64,000 bases of DNA from Capnocytophaga felis (lineage in GTDB: Bacteria > Bacteroidota > Bacteroidia > Flavobacteriales > Flavobacteriaceae). Positions within the stretch are counted from its first letter, which is position 1; each line of letters opens with the position of its first letter. The stretch lies in NCBI RefSeq assembly GCF_009684755.1, contig NZ_BLBC01000007.1, positions 125,482 to 189,481 on the forward strand, written 5' to 3'. Of this stretch, positions 34,893 through 43,068 are shown in pieces. The translations under genes were made by a program, and so were the position numbers. The notes beneath the pieces were generated by a model. That model saw nothing but the letters and a program-made list of their open reading frames with translations, had not been told where the DNA came from and did no database searches.

Positions 34893-35342
34893 ATGGAGGA
34901 TTTATTTTTACTTGAAGACAATGACGATTTTACCATTGCGTTATACGAAATTCTCGCAGAAAAATGCAATCATAATCCTAATTTACTAAATTCTGTACAG
35001 AAAAAAATATTTTTGTGTATATTGTTAGAAAATTTTGGGCAGGCAGATGGTATTTTGGGATTTTTACAAGAGGAATATTCTGAATATAACGACGAAGTCA
35101 TTGAAGCATTGCGAGAGATAGGAGCTGTAAAATCAGCGGAGATTATAACTAAGGCAGTTAAATTACTTCCTGCCGATGGTTCTTGGTTTTTTGACACTTC
35201 CGATGAATATTCGGAAAAGTTGATGGCTGAACTTGACAGCGAATTTTCATACTATCCCGATGGTTTTATGAGCGATTTGTATCGTAAGTATGCGGAAAAA
35301 CATAGAGAAGAATTATGTTGTATGGAAAAGGTAAACACATAA
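34893..35342 (+). CDS. DUF4375-like protein (putative immunity protein)
   Basis: A 149-residue acidic protein. The pattern EVIEALREIGAVKSAEIITKAVKLLP followed by LMAELDSEFSYYPDGFMSDLY and KYAEKHREEL (each quoted shorter than the whole block) fits the DUF4375 domain (DMP19-like), which is frequently seen in immunity loci. No signal peptide. It starts 18 bp after the LRR-like gene and precedes an SMI1/KNR4 gene by 34 bp. Confidence 0.68.
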   Translation: MEDLFLLEDNDDFTIALYEILAEKCNHNPNLLNSVQKKIFLCILLENFGQADGILGFLQEEYSEYNDEVIEALREIGAVKSAEIITKAVKLLPADGSWFFDTSDEYSEKLMAELDSEFSYYPDGFMSDLYRKYAEKHREELCCMEKVNT

Positions 35343-35376
35343 GCGGCATTTAATCGAAAAACAACAAATTCATATT

Positions 35377-35940
35377 ATGGAAATACAAATAATCTGGCAA
35401 AAAATACGTGAGGAACTTGAAAAAATGAATTCGAAAGTAGGAAAAAGTTTCAATCCACCTGCCGAAGAAGAGAAAATACATCAGTTAGAAGCAATTATAG
35501 AACAAAAATTGCCTGAGGATTTTAAAAATTATCTTCGTACGTTTAACGGACAAAATCATCAATGGTATGAAACGCTTTTTGTTGGCTATAATGCATTACT
35601 TTCTGTTGATGAAATTATTTCGGATTATGAAATGGCATTTGAGGATGAGGAAGTTATCGATTGGTTAACTCCAAATAAAATTCAGCCCAGCATTTGGAAC
35701 AAGGGGTGGATACCTTTTGCTAATTTCAACGGCACACAACGGATTTTCATCGACTTAAATCCTGCTTGCAATGGCGTTTATGGGCAAATTGTACAACTTT
35801 GGTCAGGCATTGATATGGAAAGCGATGAAGTGGTAGTGGCAGATTCCTTTTATGAGTTTTCTCAAAAAGTATTACAATCCTTAAAAGAGAAAAGTTACGA
35901 GCTTGAAGATGATGTAATTAACATAGAATGGTTGGTGTAA
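35377..35940 (+). CDS. SMI1/KNR4 (SUKH-1) family protein, putative immunity protein
   Basis: A 187-residue SUKH-superfamily protein: the N-terminal EEEKIHQLEAIIEQKLPEDF followed by KNYLRTFNGQNHQWYETLF, then IPFANFNGTQRIFIDLNPA and GQIVQLWSG, the classic SMI1/KNR4 pattern. Bacterial SUKH proteins are well known immunity proteins against polymorphic-toxin nucleases. It is cytoplasmic. This is the firmest immunity-type assignment in the cluster and anchors the interpretation of the neighbours. Confidence 0.88.
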   Translation: MEIQIIWQKIREELEKMNSKVGKSFNPPAEEEKIHQLEAIIEQKLPEDFKNYLRTFNGQNHQWYETLFVGYNALLSVDEIISDYEMAFEDEEVIDWLTPNKIQPSIWNKGWIPFANFNGTQRIFIDLNPACNGVYGQIVQLWSGIDMESDEVVVADSFYEFSQKVLQSLKEKSYELEDDVINIEWLV

Positions 35941-36001
35941 AAGTTTCACATCTCTTTAATAGAGAAATAAATTAAAGAATAGAAAAAAACAGCTGGTAAT
36001 T

Positions 36002-36301
36002 ATGAGTTTTGGAGGACATATATTAGATATGATAAAAAGGACGAATGCAAACAATGCTCTGCGTAAAAAACATCGTTCCAAAAAAGACAAAATGACTAAT
36101 GGCTTATGCAAATTAGAAAATGATTCTCCTCTGATTGATAAATCGAAATTCATTTCCAAAGAAGAATTGGAAAAAATAAAGTCAGATATAAGGCATAAGC
36201 TAAGAAAAGAACGCCAAAAAGAAGCTATTTTAATCGGTTGTATCTTTATATTATTCCTTTTACTTTTATATATTGTTCTTTATCTCTTTTTTAAAAACTA
36301 A
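36002..36301 (+). CDS. Small single-pass membrane protein
   Basis: A 99-residue protein: N-terminus MSFGGHILDMIKRTNANNAL, a highly basic middle (RKKHRSKKDK), a helix, and one C-terminal transmembrane segment (AILIGCIFILFLLLLYIVLY). Similar small MS(F/G)GG...M(I) proteins with a C-terminal membrane anchor occur in many flavobacteria; their role is unknown to me. Last gene of the immunity-like run. Confidence 0.7.
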   Translation: MSFGGHILDMIKRTNANNALRKKHRSKKDKMTNGLCKLENDSPLIDKSKFISKEELEKIKSDIRHKLRKERQKEAILIGCIFILFLLLLYIVLYLFFKN

Positions 36302-36378
36302 TTTATTTAACAGTGTAAAAAATTGGGAGGTGATGTAAAAAGTATAAAAAGTATGATGCCTTAAAAAAGAAGTGTTTT

Positions 36379-36440
36379 TGTCAGGCTGAGCGTAGTCGAA
36401 GCCTTATCATTACAAGGCTTCGACTACGCTCAGCCTGACA
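36379..36440. repeat. Dispersed 62-bp palindromic element, copy 4
   Basis: Nearly perfect inverted repeat from TGTCAGGCTGAGCGTAGTCG to CGACTACGCTCAGCCTGACA, with a loop around TTATCATTACAA. Confidence 0.92.
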
Positions 36441-36546
36441 ATCAGAACCACCACCATACTTTTTATAACACGACCAAAAATTGGTTAGAAATAAAACAAA
36501 CAAAAATAGCTAATTTTAATTAACACAAAAACCACGAAAAAACATT

Positions 36547-36554
36547 TATCTTTG
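36547..36554 (+). promoter_or_regulatory. Bacteroidetes -7 element for pyrF
   Basis: TATCTTTG, an exact consensus match, about 90 bp upstream of the pyrF start codon. Confidence 0.6.
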
Positions 36555-36645
36555 TTCGCCTAAAAAGCAATAATTTGTATTTTTTAAAGAAGAAATCATC
36601 TTAATTACAGCATTATAACACGATAAAAACAAAAAAAATCAGTAT

Positions 36646-37458
36646 ATGACACTACAAAAACTAATAGAACAAATACGAAAAAAGAAATCGCTTTTATGTG
36701 TAGGACTCGATACGGATTTGACAAAAGTTCCTGCCCATTTGTTACAAACTGAAGACCCTATTTTTGAGTTCAACAAAGCCATTATTGACGCAACGCATCC
36801 TTATACGGTGGCTTATAAACCCAATACGGCGTTCTATGAGGCTTATGGCGTGAAAGGTTGGCAATCGCTGGCGAAAACCATTGCGTATATCAATGAAAAT
36901 CACCCTGATATATTCACCATTGCCGATGCGAAACGCGGTGATATCGGTAATACGTCGGCAATGTACGCTCAGGCTTTCTTTAATGATTTACAGTTTGATA
37001 GCGTTACGGTGGCTCCGTATATGGGAAAGGATTCGGTAGAGCCTTTTTTGGCTTTTGAAGATAAAATTACTATACTTTTGGCACTAACTTCCAATGCGGG
37101 AGCTTTTGATTTTCAAACGCAAATAGTAAACGATGAAGAACTTTACAAAAAAGTATTGCAAACTTCCTTAATGTGGAAAAATAGCCAAAACCTGATGTAT
37201 GTAGTGGGGGCTACCAAAGCCGAATATCTGAAAGAAATCCGTAAAATCGTTCCGAACCACTTTTTGTTGGTTCCGGGTGTGGGGGCTCAAGGCGGTAGCT
37301 TGGACGAGGTTTGTAAGTACGGACTCAATACAGACAATGGCTTGCTGATAAACTCTTCTCGAGGAATTATTTACGCTTCCAACGGTGTCGATTTTGCCGA
37401 AAAAGCCCGCGAGGAAGCCCAAAAATTACAACAACAAATGGAAAAATGGGTGCAGTAA
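36646..37458 (+). CDS. pyrF: Orotidine 5'-phosphate decarboxylase
   Basis: A 270-residue enzyme of the longer class of OMP decarboxylase, converting OMP to UMP in pyrimidine synthesis. The start LCVGLDTDL, the catalytic [13 protein letters not shown] (Asp-Lys-Asp), and [10 protein letters not shown] with NSSRGI near the phosphate site are all present. The TIM barrel appears complete. It is transcribed alone from its own promoter. Its paralogous neighbours (BIG2 lipoproteins) are unrelated to pyrimidine synthesis. Confidence 0.95.
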   Translation: MTLQKLIEQIRKKKSLLCVGLDTDLTKVPAHLLQTEDPIFEFNKAIIDATHPYTVAYKPNTAFYEAYGVKGWQSLAKTIAYINENHPDIFTIADAKRGDIGNTSAMYAQAFFNDLQFDSVTVAPYMGKDSVEPFLAFEDKITILLALTSNAGAFDFQTQIVNDEELYKKVLQTSLMWKNSQNLMYVVGATKAEYLKEIRKIVPNHFLLVPGVGAQGGSLDEVCKYGLNTDNGLLINSSRGIIYASNGVDFAEKAREEAQKLQQQMEKWVQ

Positions 37459-37540
37459 ATGAGCTTTTCAAGTAATCTTTAATGTACGTTATTTTTATCA
37501 TAAAGTTTTATTAAAACAAATTTTGGTAATTTCTTTTTCA

Positions 37541-37548
37541 TACTTTTG
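37541..37548 (+). promoter_or_regulatory. Bacteroidetes -7 element for BIG2 lipoprotein B
   Basis: TACTTTTG preceded by TTTTTCA, the same context as at the paralogous gene upstream (26484). Confidence 0.6.
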
Positions 37549-37636
37549 CCCCGACTTTGTCAATAGAGAAAAATTATCGCTTCTTTTTTGCGAAATTAAA
37601 AAAGGTTAAACGAAATAATTAAAAATATATTATACA

Positions 37637-38818
37637 ATGAAAAAGAATGTACTATGGATACTCTGCGGCTTGTTTTTAGCTTTTGTATCGTGTTCAACAA
37701 AGGAAGAAGATATGCCTATCGTTGCGGAAAAAACTCCCGTGATTAATCTATCTGAAACTTCACCGCTTAAATTGGCAGAAGGCGAGAGTAAAGAAGTTAT
37801 TATCAGCGGAGAGCATATTGACAAGTTTGAGGTTAAATCATCAAATGTGAATGTTGCTTCGATAAATGTTGATGCCAAAGCCAAGAAGTTTGTCATTGAA
37901 GCCAAAACTTCGGGAACTGCAACTATTACAGTGAGTTCAGGAGGGAAAACCACCGAATTGGAGGTACAAGTTTCTAAGATACCTGTCGAGAGAATTGAAA
38001 TTGAAGCTCAACATAATTTTCAACCCGGAAATCAAAGGCTTACTGCAAATGTTTATCCTGAAAATGCTTCTAATAAAACATTAGTCTGGGAATCAAGTGA
38101 CACTCAAATCGTGCGTATTGTAAATCCACAAACAGGAGAAATTTATATTAATCCACGTTACGGTGCTTCGGCTACACTTACCATCAAAGCTACCGATGGC
38201 AGTGGTGTAAGTACCAAACACCTTATCAATGTTGTTAAATTAGTACAGAACATTACTATTTTAGCGATAACACAACTTGGGGTAGGAGCTAACCACAATT
38301 TACAGGCAACAATAGAGCCACACGATGCTACTAACACCACCTTAAATTGGGAATCAAGCAATCCCGATGTGGTTTCAGTGGATGGTCAGGGTAAAGTTAC
38401 AGCTTTAAAAGAAGGAAGAGCTACCATCACTGCACAAGCCACTGATGGCTCATTTGTATCACAATCTATTGAAATAAAAGTGGTTTTGGGTATCAATAAA
38501 GTTACTATAGACCAAGCCCAAGACAAAACTATGCAAATTAAAAAAGGAAAACATCCTCTAAGTGTTTCTATTTGGCATAATAATGAAAAAAAGGAACAAG
38601 GGATTATGGATAAATCAAAAAGCGGATTCGGTAGTGTAAGTTGGCAAATTGTCAGCAATAACAGTGATAAAGCGGCTGTTTTCGGTTGGAAAGACGGTGA
38701 AAAACATATTTTGGACGCTATTAAAACCGGAACAGTTACCATTAAAGCTGTATATTATGATTCATTAACTGGAGAACATATTGATAGCGATGTAATTACA
38801 GTGAATATAGAAAATTAA
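37637..38818 (+). CDS. Ig-like (BIG2) repeat surface lipoprotein, copy B
   Basis: A 393-residue lipoprotein paralogous to the one at 26590 (Cys19 in AFVSCSTKEED; KEE fits the surface-export signal). The opening PVINLSETSPLKLAEGESKE mirrors the copy A opening IVLSENSPVKLVEGQSKE. BIG2-type repeats recur as LVWESSDTQIVRIV, LNWESSNPDVVSVDGQG and GRATITAQATDG. The C-terminal about 80 residues differ from copy A in sequence. A strong bidirectional terminator follows. It is probably surface exposed; the ligand is unknown. Confidence 0.88.
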   Translation: MKKNVLWILCGLFLAFVSCSTKEEDMPIVAEKTPVINLSETSPLKLAEGESKEVIISGEHIDKFEVKSSNVNVASINVDAKAKKFVIEAKTSGTATITVSSGGKTTELEVQVSKIPVERIEIEAQHNFQPGNQRLTANVYPENASNKTLVWESSDTQIVRIVNPQTGEIYINPRYGASATLTIKATDGSGVSTKHLINVVKLVQNITILAITQLGVGANHNLQATIEPHDATNTTLNWESSNPDVVSVDGQGKVTALKEGRATITAQATDGSFVSQSIEIKVVLGINKVTIDQAQDKTMQIKKGKHPLSVSIWHNNEKKEQGIMDKSKSGFGSVSWQIVSNNSDKAAVFGWKDGEKHILDAIKTGTVTIKAVYYDSLTGEHIDSDVITVNIEN

Positions 38819-38835
38819 CTTTTAAATAAATGTTA

Positions 38836-38878
38836 AGCAGAACCGTATGATAAACATATCATACGGTTCTGCTTTTTT
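38836..38878. terminator. Bidirectional terminator between BIG2 lipoprotein B and folE
   Basis: A perfect 16-bp stem starting AGCAGAACCGTATGAT with a 6-nt loop, followed by a T run on the plus strand. The genes converge here, so it may serve both. Confidence 0.9.
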
Positions 38879-38940
38879 ACATATTATTCGCTATAAGTTG
38901 TTTTACTGTAAATCTACATTGAAGATGTAAGAGAAGAAAC

Positions 38941-39615
38941 TTAATATTTGGTATCCAGCTTAATATATTCTAAAAATTCTTTGCGAACTTCTGGATTTTT
39001 GAATTTTCCTCCAAATTCGGCAGTTACGGTGCTACTTTCAATATCCTTAATTCCTCTCGAATTAACGCATAAGTGTTTAGCATCAATCACACAAGCCACA
39101 TCTTCCGTTCCCAAAGCTCGTTGCATTTCTTGAACAATTTGTAAAGTCAAACGTTCTTGTACTTGTGGACGTTTTGCGTAATATTCAACAATGCGATTCA
39201 TTTTTGAGAGTCCGATAACTTTTCCATTGGAAATATATCCCACGTGAGCTCTTCCCACGATAGGCAAAAGATGATGCTCACAAGTGGAGTAAACCACGAT
39301 ATTTTTTTCAACCAGCATCTCTCCGTATTGGTAGTTGTTATCAAAGGTAGAAGCCGACGGACGACGTTCAGGGTGCAATCCTCCAAAAATTTCTTTAACG
39401 AACATTTTGGCAACTCGTTTTGGAGTTCCTCTTAAGCTGTCGTCGGTTAGGTCTAAGCCCAAAGTGTGCATAATCTGCCTTATGTTTTCTTCAATTATAC
39501 TTATTTTCTCAGCATCAGTTTTGTCAAAGGCATCGGCACGTAAGGGCGTTTTTGCAGAAGTACACACGTGGTTATCCCCAAATGCATCTTCTTCTGAAAT
39601 ATGTTTATCTGTCAT
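38941..39615 (-). CDS. folE: GTP cyclohydrolase I
   Basis: A 224-residue FolE that opens the GTP ring in tetrahydrofolate (and pterin) synthesis. The zinc/active-site block YSTCEHHLLPIVGRAHVGYI, RLTLQIVQEMQ and the C-terminal VIDAKHLCVNSRGI (second zinc Cys) are all present. The N-terminal 40 residues are variable. It has its own TATCTTTG element, although the SDF transporter gene lies 94 bp upstream on the same strand. Confidence 0.96.
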   Translation of the reverse strand: MTDKHISEEDAFGDNHVCTSAKTPLRADAFDKTDAEKISIIEENIRQIMHTLGLDLTDDSLRGTPKRVAKMFVKEIFGGLHPERRPSASTFDNNYQYGEMLVEKNIVVYSTCEHHLLPIVGRAHVGYISNGKVIGLSKMNRIVEYYAKRPQVQERLTLQIVQEMQRALGTEDVACVIDAKHLCVNSRGIKDIESSTVTAEFGGKFKNPEVRKEFLEYIKLDTKY

Positions 39616-39660
39616 TTCTTTTAATAATTAATTCTTAAAAAATTCGTTTTACAAAGTCTG

Positions 39661-39668
39661 CAAAGATA
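39661..39668 (-). promoter_or_regulatory. Bacteroidetes -7 element for folE
   Basis: TATCTTTG on the minus strand, about 46 bp before the folE start. Confidence 0.62.
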
Positions 39669-39709
39669 CTCTTTTAATTTGGAAAAAACCTTATTATGGT
39701 CTTTCCTTT

Positions 39710-40879
39710 TTATTCTCTTCCAGATAATGTACTGATTTTATTTACGATAAGAGCCACAGCTCCATCTCCGGTTACGTTACAAGCCGTTCCAAAACTATCC
39801 ATTGCAATGTAAAGAGCAATCATAAGAGCCTGTTGCTGAGCATCAAATCCTAACATTGATTGCAGAATTCCAAGGGCAGCCATTATCGCTCCTCCGGGAA
39901 CGCCCGGTGCGGCAACCATCATTATTCCGAGCATAAAAATCAGTCTTGAAAAAGATTCAAAGTCAACAATTTGTCCGCTCATTAGCATCAAAGCCATCGC
40001 ACAAGCCGTGATTTTCATTGTACTTCCCGAAAGATGAATTGTAGCACAAAGAGGAACCACAAAACCAGCAATACGCTCAGGAACGCCCATTTTGATAACC
40101 TGCCTTAAAGTAACAGGAATTGTTGCGGCTGAGGATTGTGTTCCGAGAGCCGTAGCATAAGCAGGCATCATCTTAAGAAGTGACCTCATTGGGCTTTTTC
40201 CAGAGATTAATCCGGCTAAAATAAATTGCAAAATAAGCAGAGCAATGTGCATTACGAAAATAATTCCGATTATTTTGAAAAAAACACTTATTACCGAAAC
40301 TACCTTTCCTCCGTAAGCAATCTCAGAGAAAATACTCATAATGTAAAAAGGCAAAAGCGGAATGATAACCTTTCCAATGACAAGAGTGATGATATCTCTA
40401 AAATCTTTTAACACTTCTCCCAAAGTTGAATTACTTTTCAGGGATAAACTAACTCCAATCATAAAAGCAAGTACCAAGGCACTCATAACATCAAGAATTG
40501 GGGGAATATTAATGGTAAAAAAGGCTTCTAAAGAACGTTCAGCTGCTTGAGCAGAGGTTACTGATGCTTGTTCGCCAATTATGGCAGGAAATAATGCACT
40601 TCCTACAAAGTAAGTGGAAAAACCAGAAAAAATAGTGAATGAATACGCAATTACAATAGTTACAAACAGTAGTTTTCCTGCATTTTTGCCAAGTTCGGCA
40701 ATGGCGGGCATTACAAGTCCCATAATAATTAACGGAATTGAAAAACCGAGAAAACTCCCAAAAAGTTTATTGAAAGTTACAAAAGTACGGTTCAGCCAAA
40801 GAGGAGCGTAAAGTCCTACAACAATCCCGACTAAAATAGACAAGAAAATCCTGAATAGTAAATTGTTAAAAAGATTCAT
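39710..40879 (-). CDS. SDF (dicarboxylate/amino acid:cation symporter) family transporter
   Basis: A 389-residue integral membrane protein with about eight transmembrane segments and two re-entrant loops. TQSSAATIPVTLRQ is the SDF-family serine-rich hairpin 1 signature (SSxxT in the usual form). PGVPGGAIMAALGILQSM and AMDSFGTACNVTGDGA fit hairpin 2 and the substrate/sodium site. Relatives import glutamate, aspartate, succinate or serine/threonine with sodium or protons. The exact substrate cannot be read from the sequence. It lies 44 bp after fabH on the same strand. Confidence 0.9.
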   Translation of the reverse strand: MNLFNNLLFRIFLSILVGIVVGLYAPLWLNRTFVTFNKLFGSFLGFSIPLIIMGLVMPAIAELGKNAGKLLFVTIVIAYSFTIFSGFSTYFVGSALFPAIIGEQASVTSAQAAERSLEAFFTINIPPILDVMSALVLAFMIGVSLSLKSNSTLGEVLKDFRDIITLVIGKVIIPLLPFYIMSIFSEIAYGGKVVSVISVFFKIIGIIFVMHIALLILQFILAGLISGKSPMRSLLKMMPAYATALGTQSSAATIPVTLRQVIKMGVPERIAGFVVPLCATIHLSGSTMKITACAMALMLMSGQIVDFESFSRLIFMLGIMMVAAPGVPGGAIMAALGILQSMLGFDAQQQALMIALYIAMDSFGTACNVTGDGAVALIVNKISTLSGRE

Positions 40880-40923
40880 AACAAGGTGTTTTTTTTATAT
40901 TTATATGTTTTTTCTTGTAAATA

Positions 40924-41934
40924 TTACCATCGGATTATGGCACTTGCCCACGTAAATCCGCTACCGAAAGCAGCCAAAACTACCAAATCACCATCTTTAA
41001 TTTTTCCTAATTGATGAGCTTCTGTTAATGCAATAGGAATGGAAGCAGCTGTGGTATTTCCGTATTTCATAATGTTGTTATAAACTTGGTTATCTGCTAA
41101 TCCGAATTTTTGTTGAATGAATTGTGAAATACGCAAATTTGCTTGATGCGGAATTAACATATCAATATCTTTTTGAGTTAGTCCGTTGGCATTGAGTCCT
41201 TCTTGAATAACTTCAGAGAAGCGAACAACAGCATTTTTGAAAACGTGTTGCCCATTCATATAAGGAAAATAGCTTACGTCATCAGGATTATTTTCAGTTA
41301 CAATGTCTGTAACCCAGCGTTTTCCGATTCCGGGAGCGATAAGAGCCAATTCTTCTGCGTGAAGTCCTTCGCTATGCAAATGAGTGGATAAAATTCCTTT
41401 TTCAGGATTTGTTTCCCGTGATACGATGGCAGCACCCGCTCCGTCTCCAAAGATAACAGAAACGTTACGCCCTCGTGTGGAAAAATCCAGCCCTGGAGAG
41501 TGTGTTTCGGAGCCGATAATTAAAATATTTTTATACATTCCTGTTTTGATGTATTGGTCAGCTATGGAAAGTGCATAAACAAACCCCGAACATTGATTCC
41601 GGATATCCAAGGCTCCCACAGTTTTTAATCCTAATTCCTTTTGAACCAACACTCCGCAACCGGGAAAGTAGTAATCAGGACTTAAGGTGGCGAAAATGAT
41701 AAAATCAATATCATTTTTGTCAATTCCTGCATTTTCAATGGCTCTCATACTTGCCTTGACTCCCATACTGGTTGTAGTGTCTTTTCCTTTGATGATATGT
41801 CTGCGTTCTTGAATTCCTGTACGTTCTTGAATCCAAGCATCACTTGTGTCCATTAATTTTGATAAATCATCATTAGTTACAATATTGTCAGGGACATAAA
41901 ACCCCAATCCTTTGATTTTTGAACGGTAAGTCAT
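40924..41934 (-). CDS. fabH: 3-oxoacyl-ACP synthase III family protein (FabH-like)
   Basis: A 336-residue thiolase-fold enzyme. The catalytic triad is seen as Cys in IRNQCSGFVYAL, His in IPHQANLRI and Asn in YGNTTAASIP. It condenses an acyl-CoA with malonyl-ACP to start fatty-acid synthesis, or serves a related pathway, since Bacteroidetes carry several FabH paralogues. I chose the ATG at 41934 (MTYRSKIKGLGFYVPDN) because the fold starts there; an upstream in-frame start at 41958 adds eight non-conserved residues. It may be co-transcribed with the SDF transporter. Confidence 0.9.
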   Translation of the reverse strand: MTYRSKIKGLGFYVPDNIVTNDDLSKLMDTSDAWIQERTGIQERRHIIKGKDTTTSMGVKASMRAIENAGIDKNDIDFIIFATLSPDYYFPGCGVLVQKELGLKTVGALDIRNQCSGFVYALSIADQYIKTGMYKNILIIGSETHSPGLDFSTRGRNVSVIFGDGAGAAIVSRETNPEKGILSTHLHSEGLHAEELALIAPGIGKRWVTDIVTENNPDDVSYFPYMNGQHVFKNAVVRFSEVIQEGLNANGLTQKDIDMLIPHQANLRISQFIQQKFGLADNQVYNNIMKYGNTTAASIPIALTEAHQLGKIKDGDLVVLAAFGSGFTWASAIIRW

Positions 41935-42079
41935 AATTTGATTATAATTTTTTACCAAAAGTATGGTTAAAAATTTTAATATCCAAAAAAGAAATATGAA
42001 ATCCTTTCGTTAATCAAAAAAATAGTAGGATATTTGCAAACAAGTAGTACAGGGATTACATTTTACAATTTTGAAAAAG

Positions 42080-43009
42080 ATGAGAAAAATAGTACAAAGC
42101 ATATTTTACGTTGTAGGAATTGCTTTCATAGCGGGATTCCTTATCAATGCTGTTGCGGTAACAAATGAGGAAAATAATATTTTTGAGTCAGATACTCTTG
42201 AAGAAGTAAAATCTGATAAGTATAACGTTTATGCTATTGATTTACCTTCGGAGATGGATTTTGCGGGAGAGAGAGTCCCGCTGGAAATTCCTGATGTTTA
42301 TGAGCGTTTGGACAGGGAGTTTTTAGTCAACACCTATTGGCAATCCAACGGTTTGCTGTTAATTAAGCGTTCCAATAAATATTTTCCTGTTATTGAGCCT
42401 ATTTTGAAACGTAATGGCATTCCTGATGATTTCAAGTATTTGGCATTGATTGAAAGCGGATTACTTGATGTGGTTTCTCCTTCGGGGGCAAGTGGTTTTT
42501 GGCAATTTATGAAGCCTGCAGCCATAGAATACGGTTTGGAGGTGAGTAGCACTGTTGATGAGCGTTATCATTTGGAAAAAGCCACGCAAGCTGCTTGTGA
42601 TTATCTGAAAAAAGCCAAGGAAAGTACAGGTAGTTGGACAATGGCAGCTGCAGCCTATAATGCGGGAATGGCAGGAATGACTCGCCAAATTGCGGCACAG
42701 CAAACCTCTGACTACTATGATTTATGGCTTAATTCCGAAACTTCGCGTTATGTTTTCCGAATTTTGGCAGTAAAAGAAATTATGAAGAACCCCAAACGTT
42801 ATGGATTTAATTTTGAGAAGAGACATCTTTATAACGAAATGCCAACCTTTAATGTTAAAGTGGATACAAACATAACGGATTTGGTGAATTTTGCTAAGAA
42901 ACACAACATTACTTACAAAGAATTGAAAATTCACAATTCTTGGCTTCGCGACCGAAAATTGGAAAATAAAAACGGAAAAACATATTATATCAAAATTCCT
43001 AAAAAATAA
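42080..43009 (+). CDS. Membrane-bound lytic transglycosylase (MltD-like) with LysM-like tail
   Basis: A 309-residue protein with an N-terminal membrane anchor (about residues 3-28), an SLT-type transglycosylase domain and a short C-terminal LysM-like region (VDTNITDLVNFAKKHNITY). The catalytic Glu sits in YLALIESGLLDVVSPSGASG, followed by GFWQFMKPAA and AAAYNAGMAGM, as in the MltD family. It cleaves peptidoglycan glycan strands in the periplasm. I prefer the ATG at 42080 to a TTG 9 bp upstream. It is single-gene and followed by a terminator. Confidence 0.88.
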   Translation: MRKIVQSIFYVVGIAFIAGFLINAVAVTNEENNIFESDTLEEVKSDKYNVYAIDLPSEMDFAGERVPLEIPDVYERLDREFLVNTYWQSNGLLLIKRSNKYFPVIEPILKRNGIPDDFKYLALIESGLLDVVSPSGASGFWQFMKPAAIEYGLEVSSTVDERYHLEKATQAACDYLKKAKESTGSWTMAAAAYNAGMAGMTRQIAAQQTSDYYDLWLNSETSRYVFRILAVKEIMKNPKRYGFNFEKRHLYNEMPTFNVKVDTNITDLVNFAKKHNITYKELKIHNSWLRDRKLENKNGKTYYIKIPKK

Positions 43010-43024
43010 AGGTTATTTAAAATT

Positions 43025-43058
43025 AAAGTCCGTTTTTTATAAAAAACGGACTTTCTTT
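43025..43058. terminator. Terminator between lytic transglycosylase and GH20 genes
   Basis: Stem AAAGTCCGTTTTTT/AAAAAACGGACTTT with a short loop, followed by CTTTTA. The genes converge, so it may act both ways. Confidence 0.85.
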
Positions 43059-43068
43059 TATGTGTGAT

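Larger units (their letters stand above)
36302..36645. other. Intergenic region between the immunity-like cluster and pyrF
   Basis: About 344 bp. It holds palindromic element copy 4 and the pyrF -7 element. The rest is AT-rich with nothing recognised. Confidence 0.5.
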
